Assembly: GCF_910592395.1 (NCBI RefSeq)
Contig: NC_088309.1
Span: 18,418,599-18,482,598 of the forward strand
Direction of reading: 5' to 3'
Length of the DNA: 64,000 nucleotides
DNA from: Lineus longissimus
Taxonomy: Eukaryota > Nemertea > Pilidiophora > Heteronemertea > Lineidae
Shown one piece after another: positions 47,881-58,615 of this stretch. Numbering within the stretch: position 1 is the first letter of the stretch; each line of letters opens with the position of its first letter. The notes under the pieces were generated by a model. It was not told the DNA's origin, did no database searches, and saw nothing but the letters and a program-made list of their open reading frames with translations. Position numbers and translations under genes: made by a program.

Positions 47881-50780
47881 ATCCGTAAGCTACCGCCGTG
47901 GCCTTTCTGATCCAATTGTCGTCAGGTAATGATGTGTGTCTTGAGACAAATGATGTCGCTGAGGATTCGACATCGTTGCAGAGAGATGTACTTTTCAGCT
48001 TCAGGGCAGTGTTTACCAAGACAGAATAGCTTCTATGTGATCATTATGACATGATGATAGGAAAATAAAATGACCATTTTTGGGAATTTTTCTCTGCTGG
48101 TGTAATGTCGTCGTGTCTTGTTACAAAGACAGTGCCTGGAAAACGTTAACCTTTTTGAACAAATGATCTGCAGGCTGTCTCAAAAAGACAGGCAACCACC
48201 GCGGTTTCATAGCTTTTGTGAATCTGCTTTGACACACGAATATCTAGTGGTAATGGTGTCAGAATACTTATAATGTTATTTTTATATATAAGACTATAAT
48301 AAAAATGCATGTATTATGTCATATGCATTGGCATTCTGTTCACGTTGTGGGGCAGGTTTTCTTTGTGACTTTAGGCTATAACATAACCTGCAATAATGAT
48401 TTTTGCAGAACCAAATTCCGGTCACGTGCCATAGGGCTTCGTCTGGGAAACCCGAAGTTTTCAATGACGTCATTGGACGTCCGGATTTTTAGTCGAGATA
48501 TTTTTATTGTGAAGCTCTGTTGAGCACGTGCGCGATGTTTTGTACTCAGCGTATATGACGTCATGACAAGGGGTCATGACCCCGTCTGTGCATTCGTGCC
48601 TGCTTGTACATCATATTAAACATCGCGTTTGTGCTATTCATTCGGGTGGCGTCATAAAAGCTGCTAACGTAAAAAAATAAGTGAATGTCAGCGACAAAAT
48701 ACGATCCATTACCAGTCAGCCTATTCGAAAAGATGTATTAGGCCTTTTAAAGAGAATCAGATAGTGCATTATTTTGAAGCTAAAAGTTGACAACAGTTAT
48801 TAATAATCAGCTAATGAGATAGAACTATGTGAAATAGCTTTAGGAAATTAAAGGCACAGCAAGGGACGATGGGATGCGAATCAGCTCTCGCACTGTAGTC
48901 TGACCATTTCCTGCTACGTGTTATGCAAATGTTTCCAGAGCGGAAGTAAGCAGCCCTATTAACGAGAAACAAATCCCCTTCGTGTTCAGGTAAACGGATG
49001 CTTCCATTATTCAGAGTATCCTTCTCCCTTCAGAATAATGTAAAGGGTTGTTAAAAAAGTTAGGCACTAACTACACGTGACTTGTAACTTGGCGTCAACA
49101 CTAATCTGGCGTTAACCCATTATTCAGTAACACTGGTTTTATGTCCACTGGGCCTATAGCTGAGGAAGATAGCACCAAATTGAACTAAATGCCGAATTGG
49201 TCACTAAAAATGTCAAACCGGCCAAGAAGGATAGACATTTATATACTGCCAGTAAATTCTGCATTTTCAAACTTTTAATTTTTAAACAGAATGATTATTG
49301 TGTACCCTTTAGTTAATGTCAATACATTAACTAAAATGTACAGGAAATATAATTCTTCTTTTCTGACACGACCACGAAATGTACATGTATGAATCTTGAC
49401 CTAGGTGGATAGCGTATTTAGTCATCAACGACTTTATCAAAGATTATGCCATTATTTTATATAATGGCACATAAAATATTTCATTGTTTTGGTGCAAACA
49501 CTATAATGGCCCGATAATAAATAATGAATAATAAAAAGGCCTCGTGCATTTTTAATTCTTTACTATATTATTCTATAACGTTCGTTCCCTCAGCCTAAGC
49601 CTCTCATAGTCTCACAGATGGCTGCAAATGTGATACCATTTTTCCATTAGCAAATCGCGAAATAACAAATACTATTATCCGGATTATACTGATATTGGTC
49701 GATCCATTAGGCCCGATTCAAGGTCGGCCGGCGTCACATATCAAGATTATAATACTGTCTTCATCAAACTCAAGGCAAAATCAAGCACTATGAATTAGAT
49801 ATATGTTAGGTCGGAGAAGGGGAGAAATACAAAGGTAAAGGAATATTCGGAGGTTTTGCAATGAAAGAAGCCCTGACCGAGCGGTCCCTTATGAGATGAC
49901 GTAAAACGGTGACGTGCATGATTGCAAGAAAGCAATTATAGAAAGCGATAAAATTCCTGACAACTGACAATTATTTTTATTGCTAAAGTTTATCTGTAAT
50001 CTTCTACCAGATGTGTAATGTGCAGCGGAGTGAATGTAGCACGATTGCATTTGTTGGAATATGAGTCGAATAACAACAAAAATATCATAAACATGCTTTA
50101 TCCATGTTGCATCTGTAATCAACAGGAAGCATGATGAATTCAATAATCACTTCATCAAATAATCACGCAACACTGCTTTACAAATTAATAATATCAGATT
50201 TAACTACAAACGACGTCGTCATTAACGAATGAAAAAAAAATTAGCTCAGTAAAGTGAACATCAGTCGAACAATTGCTTTGCAAATGTTGCTAAGGCAAAC
50301 ATAAATAAAACTAATGAGTTTTGATGCCAATTGCACGCAGGTAATTCCTACACAAGAGCAGGGATTGTAGCGGCTAGAAATAATGTTTTATGACTGTGAA
50401 ATCAACAATGCAACGTCACGAGGCAAAACGGAATTAAAGCGTATAAACCATTAAATATTTACGGGCGTTCTATTACTTCAGCTTTTGCGAATAACATCAT
50501 TCACGAAAATGAAAATCGCAAGATTAGGCCGTGATAGGTAAAACAAACCTTTAAAAATTGAGAAGCTGTGTTTAATTATTTCGTGATCCGCTAAAATAAA
50601 AATCGTATGAACTAAAAGTGGGACGAGACGACATTGGTACGGCGCAAGGACTTTTGGACTTAAAGGACTGATTCCGCTAAGGTGGTGCCGTTACAGCGAA
50701 ATTCTTGATGCAAAAATAGAAAACTCTGGCGGCGAAGAAAGTCGCTCTTACTGGAATCAGTCCCTAATTCAATAAGCCGG

Positions 50781-50944
50781 TGTAAAAGTAAAAAGTGTCC
50801 CCCCTAGAAAAAGTGTCCGGGCCTATTGTATTCTGACAGATTATGGCATATGGTTCTATATAGGCAATGACCGTCACTAGCTCAGCGCATAATAGAATCC
50901 TTTGTTCCCGGACATTTTATCCTAGGACATTTTAAACTTCTACA
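50781..50944. mobile_element. 164-bp MITE present only in copy 1, CCGG target site
   Basis: Starts tgtaaaagtaaaaagtgtcc and ends ttttaaacttctaca. The arms pair over about 42-45 bp when the flanking ccgg is included. ccgg stands on both sides (50777-50780, 50945-50948), whereas copy 2 has a single ccgg at the same place. This empty site proves insertion or precise excision. No ORF. Confidence 0.93.
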
Positions 50945-53063
50945 CCGGGTCTACAGAGCAACCTATGGTTGCAAACATCAGCAAACATTGTGTTAACACT
51001 TTATTTCAAAATACCATATTTCGGTATCTATTGATGAAATAAGCAGGTTGAGAAAGAATTTAGCACTTATTGAATAAAATTTACAGTTTAGACTGGTGAC
51101 GTTACTTTTATTCCTTGATCACTTCCAATATTTGATTGTATGCGCGAGTTTATCAAAGAGTAGAGCTCGTTGCAGCGTCGGGAGGCGAAAAGAACTGACA
51201 AAGCTGGCGAATGTGAAGGCTAATTTTCTTATTAAGTTACTCTTTCGACGACAAAAGATTGTGTGCGTCCCTTAAACGCGTTATGGTTATGCATTAATGA
51301 AACCTCGAAAACCATCAATATTCGGTATGCGTCCGCAAGCACATCCTGTGGTTTTACGAGATGGTGTTGACTGAAGCAGGACGCTGGGGCTTAGAACTCT
51401 CGCACTAATACGATTATAAGCAAAGATTGGACTCGGTACGTGTCAAGGTTTTCTATTTTCGTTGTGAGACTACGATCAGGTGACAACTCAGCCAAGCATT
51501 CGTCAACAAAAACCATGATAGAAATTACACATTAATGAAGGGACGGACATGACGGAGTCCAACCCATTTCATTTTTATTGCGTAAATATTTTATTTCCAG
51601 GGAAGATCCTTGATTACACAACGAATGGAGGTCGAACATCGTATCAATTTCATGTAATAGAATAAGTAATGGGCATTTTCTTGAATGAGTCAATTTCGAT
51701 TTGATTGACAAACTGAGGGGTCAATTCCAATGCATATGCATTCGGTCTCATTCCAGATTTTCGCACATGACGTACCTTATCGACGACTTTAAAACAAAAC
51801 TAGGTAAAGAGGACGATTTATGAATGACGAGTACATGAATCAGCACAGGACTTGATAACTTCGCCGTTTCGTACTTCTTCGTTCGTGGGGGTTGCGAAAC
51901 TTGCCTATTACACGAAACGAGGAGCAGATAAGATATTGTAATATAGCTGAGCTTGTTTGAGTTGACATGTGGTTTGGTTTCACCCCACAATATAGACCTG
52001 CATCATTCACCTTGCACACTTGATGAAGTTCTTCTTCCTGTTCACCGAATGAATGAATCACGTAACGAGATTGATCGCTCTGTTCTTCGATATCGAAAGC
52101 CACTCCACCGCAAGCACCGCACAGGATTCGGCTGGATGCACGTTTATCCGCAAATTGAATTATAATTCAATTGCGGTGAAAATTGCCGAAGAGAGTTATT
52201 CGATTATGGACTGTTCAGTTTAGCTTTGGCAAGGGTTGTCAATGTAGTTTTAGTAATGCTTCAGGTAACGAGTCCTATCATATCACATGGAAATCAACTC
52301 AGAAAAGATTTCGATTCTTTTAGCGGAATATGACTTGCAATAATGCTAATCCGATCGACAATGCCCTGTCTTCCCTGAGCAGCTTTCAGATATGTCTATC
52401 ATTGCTCAGGATATTCATGATACCCAATATATGATTAAAGAGTAAGAAGCCACAATTCAAGTCACTAAATCAACGTCAGGTCTTTTTCAACGAATGCAAC
52501 TTTTCCGCTGCGACACTAAATGGTTTTGCATTACATCTCCTCACATGATTTTCTTTGGGATCTTGTTGGTATTTAGATATGGGTCCTGTCTGCTGGTTTC
52601 ACATTAATAACATATTTTTCTACGGAATGGCTTTCAGTATGTTAGCGGCGTTTACATCTAGACACTTTGTATAAAGTTTTATTTGACAATTGGGTAGAGA
52701 AGCCGTATGAAGAAGTCTGCCTTAAACTTCGTGAATATCAGTATTATAGCATGTTTAGCGGCATTTACATCTAAACAGGGAAAGCTTTATTTGCTGTAAA
52801 AACCAGTAGCCTATTCAACAAAGCAACCGCAGTGGTCTTCGGGGCTCTATCGAGCTAGATAAGGTTCCATACCGGGTTCTAGACATGTCTCTTTGTCTAA
52901 CATGCCTTACTCCACCCAGGTGAATAAATGGGTTGCCGCCAGAAATGCTCAGGTTGTAGCCCAGATTGAGGAGCGAATCTGACTCTACTGTATCAAGTTT
53001 CAGGATAGATTGAACTTATGATAGTGTTTAGGTCGGACGATAACTTTTAACATGTTTAAAATA

Positions 53064-53270
53064 CAACTTTAAAAATAAAGTTTTTTTAGCTTCAGCGAAC
53101 ACATGCACCCCTTGTTTAAGAGAAATGGAAAACCTCTAAATCTTTTTCAGTTCCTGAAAAACCTCTGAGGGTTTTTCTTTCCCCTGAAAAACCTCTATTT
53201 CGAGTTCATTTGTGTTGGCAAAAATCCTAAAAAGTTTTCCAGTAACTCAAAAACCATTATTCTAAGAGTG
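53064..53270. mobile_element. CTTAGAAATAA-ended MITE with TA flanks
   Basis: Tips caactttaaaaataaag and (inverted) cactcttagaataatgg are imperfect terminal inverted repeats. TA flanks both sides, as for Tc1/mariner-type elements. The interior is rich in aaaacctct words. It is also present in copy 2 of the large duplication at about 62247-62451, so it predates that event. Confidence 0.7.
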
Positions 53271-54950
53271 TAGTTGATGTCAGACTAAACCAAGAACTTT
53301 AAACTTTCAAAATATCATTAAATTAAAAGCTAATAAAGTTAATATTTTATTGATAAAGAAGTAACGCATTTTTGTATGCATGTGCTAAACAAACATAAAA
53401 CGGCTAGGAAAGGGTTTCATACTGAACTGTCTTTACCACTCACATCTGTTAAAACTATTTACTACATTACGCTCGGGATTTGTCAAGTAAAACACCCTTT
53501 TTATCTCTAATTGAAAACGAAAGCCGCCGACACGCACGTGACATTGGCCTTGTTTGAGATTTTCTTAATGGGCCTACGAGAGTGGGCTTAGCAGATACTA
53601 CACGACATGTCACTATGACACGAGAAACGGCATTAATAATGTCTGTATTTCATTTCATTGCATGTTACTGGGAGTTTCTAAGTAATTTGAGAAAAAATCC
53701 CACACCTGTCTGAACTTGATCTTGATTTTGAAGGATTGTCTGCTTCGACAACAAGGGACCAGAAGCTGTTCTTGTTCTTCTCGACCAGCTCTGGTTTAGC
53801 GCATCACTCAGTATCTTCCTACGGGACGCGTAACTCAGCTGCTTTGCTTTCTTCTTCAGTCTGGTCTTTGAGTGCAGCTTGGCGCGGTCGAAGAGTTCTT
53901 CGCCTGTTTTTCTTCCTGACTGCTTGTTTGACTGATCCAGTCCGTTGACCCATGAGAGGCTGGTTTTTCCGGTATTGATCGTTTTGTGCGGGGATCACTT
54001 CTTAATTGGTAACGTCCCTTGGCCTTGTTTGAGCGTCTGCCAGTTTTCTTTTGCTTGTCTAGATTCGTCTCGGAGGATTTCTTGTTTGAGTTAGTGGCCT
54101 TTTGATTGCAATTCACAGTCTACATCTTTGTATTGGTGTGGGGTGCATGTCTCTGATTTGTATTAACTTAGGTTGGTTTGATGTAGGATTCAGTAATTTT
54201 CATATGATAATCGCCTCTGCCTGGTGCTCTTTCGGTCTGCTTGACGAGTGAAGAGTTATTGTGAAGAACCAAGCCTATCTCGTTGGTTCTATAGTCGGAG
54301 TAGGGAAAATGTGTCATCGATGACAAGATGTTGATTTAATAAAATTCAATACGAAAGTGGGAATATCACCGGCTGGCTGTCACCCGACTCCACAACCTCA
54401 TGTTCGCTCACCAGAAGTCTCAATCATTTTTAATCAGTCAACTTGGAGCAAATATCCATCGTGTTGGAATTGCTGATTAGATAATTGGTTTTCGACATTT
54501 CTCAATGATTTATCAGCTATTCAGCTGAAATGTTATTCATCACAGAATGTAGACCCAATTAATGAAAACCATATCATAAGCAATTTTATTTGCCCGTCTT
54601 TATACGTTCATCTTCATTTATATTATACTACATCATGCTCGATGTTCTTCTTTTTACTGATCGAGTTTAAAAACTCTTTAGTTTAAGATAAGTTCATTAC
54701 AACGTTCATTTCTCGCATTTCTTTTAGATATACACATGTACAATTTTTCTTCACTAATTGACTTGAAAAATCGCCCTCGCTACCATCATCCCTGTCTACA
54801 TTATTTCAAAGGAAAATATATTCTGCGTGTGCAAGATGTATAACCGCTCTTTTTTACTGACGTTCGTACCGCACCCATCTGCATATGCACCAGTACTGAC
54901 GGAATACCTCCTTTGGATCGTGCACTTATAAATGATGTTATTTGATAATA

Positions 54951-55175
54951 ATTACAATAGCTGCTGTTGTACATTGTTGTATTGATGTTGTATTGATACA
55001 ACAATACAACAATGTACAACAGCAGCACAATACAACAATGTACAACAGCAGCTATTGTTAATTACAATAGCTGCTGTTGTACATTGTTGTATTGTGCTGC
55101 TGTTGTATTGATACAACAATACAACAATGTACAACAGCAGCACAATACAACAATGTACAACAGCAGCTATTGTTG
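54951..55175. repeat. Nested palindrome array
   Basis: Two adjacent units of about 110 and 116 bp. Each is itself an inverted repeat centred on gttgtattgatacaac, and the units are joined at gttaattac. The building block caatagctgctgttgtac (and its complement) alternates orientation. Nearly the whole 225 bp can fold on itself in several registers. Confidence 0.92.
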
Positions 55176-57180
55176 TTTGAGATCATCGGCAGACCTTTAG
55201 AAAAAAAATGAAAGGAGCTTTAAGAAGACCCGCTAGCAAACGTTTGCCGCTATTGGCTCAGTTTATAGGCTTCGGCTCCGCTGCAACAGCTGATTATTGT
55301 GATGTTGTGATATGGTTTAAGGAACACGTAGAGGACACGAAGATGATACAAAGATATATAGGAGTGAATACTGATGACGTTAAGCTATCTCGGAGAAAAT
55401 CAATGATACGAATGTGACATAGAAAATAAATAAATGGATATTGATGACATTTTAATATCTTTACAAAAAATGAAATGATGTGGGCACCATCCGTATTGAA
55501 ATACATCCGGATGGGCGCTGCACGAAGGAGTTTCCATTAGCAGACGTCTGAGCCCAACATTGGAACACGGACTTATCATACGAGCTTATAAATGCCGGAT
55601 AGCCTATTCTACATGCATCACATGCTTATTTGTTGCAAAAATCGAGAGAAATGATGTTAGTGATATTACTGATAGCCGAAAAGGAAATTGAGAGATTTAG
55701 TATGCTGGTATCACGATCATGCTGTGAATTGATAAGTTAGCATTAACTGTCTTTAGTACCGTACTACATGTGCATGTATGAATAGGACACCAGGAATGCA
55801 TTTATTGCTGGTAAGAAGGATGTTTAATGATAATGTACATGTACAATCAAATTTCTGTAATATTTGAAGTATTCATTTATTTAGTTCAATATTTGTACTG
55901 CTAAGCTTCCATGTAAAGGGAAGGAAAACATTTTAAACCAGAATCCACTCCGCGACGCCTGTGGATGAAGTGACGTCCTGACGAATATGCATGGCCGCGC
56001 ACACGTGTTAGAATTTGCAAGAGACAAGACCACAATTGATTTTTAAGCCTTTTAGCAGTTAAATTGTCAATGTTTGACCGCGACGCATCAAAGAATGCGT
56101 CAAGTAGTGAAACTGAAATTCGGATATGATATACGGGTTAGTCTTGCGAGTAACTGGTGCGATTTAAATTGGTGATTGACCACGGAAATTTTTTTATAAT
56201 CGACAAATTAGACAGACTTTGATATTTCCACTCTTTTCAGCCAACTGGCAGGAAAAACTCAAAACACGCCCCCTATTACCTAATTAGCAAAATTCGAAAT
56301 TAATTATTTCATCAAAAAATTTCTTTATATCTGTAGACTTGCCACAACAAATATTTTTTCAATACCTCTCTAAATATGTACTTGAGAGTTAAAAACATGC
56401 ACTCGTCTAATTGATAGGCCTCGACCCTCCAACCTATGAATATTCATTAGTGGTCTTGTCTCGCAATGATTGCTGATACGAGGGGTACGGCATATGTATC
56501 AGCTCTAACAAGCAGAGTGCCGTTACCCCCAAAGGGGCCCGTTTTCAAGCTAATACAGTGCAGTCAAATTTTACCAGCTGCTACTTTTAGGTGCTAGAGG
56601 TAGTTTTAGGACAACGGCATAACGGTAATTTGTCCCCTAGCCTCGTTCCACACTTTAGGACAACGGTATAATGATAACTTCCCTCAAATGCGATGATTAT
56701 ACCTAAAAGATACATATAAACATAATATCGGAACAACATTATTATACCTTGTTTGTCATACAGCTTTAGGTGGAGCGTGATAAAATGATATTTGATGAAT
56801 TTGTTGCTGCATTAGAAAAATGTGTTCTACACCAATCACAGTTGAACGCATTACAAGTATCATAAAAATCGGGCCTTGATCCCGAAATTTTCAAATAACC
56901 ATTTAGCAATTGCACATGTCCACTGATTTCATCTCCATTTAGAGCCATCAATTTCCCCTGTCGTTCAGGCTTCTCGGCTATGATCGCTTTGGGAACCATT
57001 AATCGACATCACATACCCATGCAATGACACCCGGCCACTCGATCACGAGGCAAAATTCTCTCCTGGGGTTTCCGATGGGGTTATGGGTATGCAGCGGTCA
57101 ACGTCAACTCTGTTAACCCCTCCCCCACCCTGGTCAGGGGTCGACGTCTATGGTAGGCCGTATTGGAAATAAATGCCGAT

Positions 57181-57220
57181 TTATGTTCTAGAACATAATT
57201 AGTTATGTTCTAGAACATAA
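57181..57220. repeat. Two identical 18-bp perfect palindromes
   Basis: ttatgttctagaacataa occurs at 57181-57198 and 57203-57220, separated by ttag. Each contains gTTCtaGAAc, i.e. two facing heat-shock-element half sites. Confidence 0.9.
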
Positions 57221-57237
57221 TTTGACCGATAGGAGAC

Positions 57238-57640
57238 CACTTAAAATGCGTAACAAACTGTGGACACAATTGATGCGTGAGGGTCCTAACTTTTAGAAAC
57301 GAATGAGTTGTTAACTCTTTTTTGCTAAACATTAATGTTGTCACCAAGCGAAATCATTGTAAATTGGATTTCTGGCAATCCTTATGGTTTAGAGATCAGA
57401 GAGGAGTTCAAACCGCTACATCAGACGCTAACAACATTCATTGTGAAATCATTTAAAATGCGTGATTACGCTTCTTGACACAATTAACGCGCACAGCTTC
57501 CTATTTTGTTGAAACGAACGAGCTGTTATCTCGTTTTTTACTAATCTCAAAAGCTTTCTATGTTGTCACTAAGCGGAATCATCGCAAATTGGATTTCGGG
57601 CTATCCTTCTTTTTGTTGAGAATTCAAACCACGTAGGAGC
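57238..57640. repeat. Diverged tandem pair, period about 220 bp
   Basis: Both units run through ttaaaatgcgt, gacacaatt, gaaacgaa-gag-tgtta-ctc, atgttgtcac-aagcg, aaattggattt and tc-aaacc in the same order, starting near 57240 and 57460. Non-coding. Confidence 0.7.
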
Positions 57641-57954
57641 ACGGTGGATGTTGCGTAACGTTACTCGCTGTGGACATTTATAGTTCACTAATTTTTCTAT
57701 CACAGGAAGGATAAGTCATTTGATTACTGTACAGTCTTAGAATGTGAATTTTATGAGCCGGCAAATAGTTGAGAAACGATGACCAACTTCTATATGCGCA
57801 AATTTTACTTAGCTTCTCAATGGCGCTTGTCGCGATGCGATACCACCTTTCAATCTTTTTCAAATGTTTTCAAAAGCGGCAAACTCCATCAACTCTTAAA
57901 TCAACTACGTACATGTACTCAGAATTACTTCGTTCAATACGTTTATAAAATTCT

Positions 57955-58192
57955 TCCTCGTGAATACCGGTATCGGGTGCCATTTTGAAGAGGCCTCTTG
58001 GGGTGCCATATATTGCATGTACAGCTGTATTAGAATTGGCTATTTATACTCCATGAACAGTGTTATTTAAATGTAATTGTATGCACAGGTCGTCATAGTC
58101 CTTTTCTAAAGATCTTTGAGCCACAATAATGCAATATATGGCACCCCAAGAGGCCTCTTCAAAATGGCACCCGATACCGGTATTCAGGAGGA
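57955..58192. mobile_element. Foldback MITE, tcctcgtgaataccggt family, copy 3 (most complete)
   Basis: A 238-bp element with near-perfect arms of about 65 bp, running tcctcgtgaataccggtat, gggtgccattttgaagag and gcctcttggggtgcc to atattgcat on the left, with the complement ending at 58192. The right tip has a small change (attcagg for attcacg). The loop shares tggctattta and gcacaggtcgtca with copy 2. Confidence 0.9.
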
Positions 58193-58615
58193 CATCCGGT
58201 AGTTATTTGTATATACTATCTACACAACATCATTATTGAAATATATATTCAGTACATATTAGCAGAATTTGAAATATTCAAATCTTATTACAAATTTCAA
58301 ATATTCAACGAACGGCGTACCACTTTAGGAAACGCACTAAACTCATTATTGTTTAACTGCCAATGTCAAATCCAATTCATCAGTCAAATACTTCTTGCTA
58401 TCTATGGCTGTCTGCTCCTAAATGAAATCTCCTAGCGACCTAATTCTTGTCACTGTGTGAAGGAGAGAGATCTGATTGACGAGAAGGTCAAAATAACTGT
58501 CAATTTGAATTCCCTACTGATGATTATTTGCCGTGGCAATCGATCAGTCGTTTCATAGATTGACGTGGTTAGAGCTTCTTTTAGCGATGTAGTGCCTATT
58601 AACGAAATACTTGGC

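Larger units (their letters stand above)
32507..49276. other. Upstream intron or 5' flank of the GPCR
   Basis: Expected to lie in the receptor intron upstream of the TM5 exon. I looked on the minus strand for a TM1-TM4 exon ending in phase 0 before SIIFH and found none. Features inside are listed separately. At 32.5-35.5, 38.3-40.8, 41.4-43.4 and 45.8-47.6 kb I see no recognisable gene. The stretch at 42.1-42.4 kb contains a weak tandem repetition. Confidence 0.5.
49277..54810. repeat. Large direct duplication, copy 1
   Basis: Starts aatttttaaacagaatg and is collinear with 58616-64000 at about 98-99% identity by reading. The offset changes from 9339 to 9190 through a 164-bp MITE insertion (50781-50944) and several indels of 1-9 bp. 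I find no gene I can defend inside. A minus-strand 84-codon frame at 49889-50143 is identical in both copies but resembles nothing known. The match still continues at the window end, so the true right boundary is not seen. Confidence 0.95.
54811..58615. other. Spacer between the two copies of the large duplication
   Basis: Probably the rest of a 9.3-kb tandem unit. It holds nested palindromes (54951-55175), twin palindromes (57181-57220), a diverged tandem pair (57238-57640) and a foldback MITE (57955-58192). I recognise no gene. ORFs at 55208-55417 (+) and 57678-57863 (-) have no known motif. Confidence 0.6.

Noticed and set aside
51840-52170. Minus-strand frame with an AAG|GTGAAT donor, duplicated at 61028-61358
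   Set aside because: Several replacement differences between the copies, no acceptor and no motif.
53706-53994. Basic minus-strand frame ending at a GT donor, present in both duplication copies (62897-63185), as a possible exon
   Set aside because: Both differences between copies that fall in the frame are amino-acid changing, no acceptor or homology is clear, and the other frames are equally open nearby.
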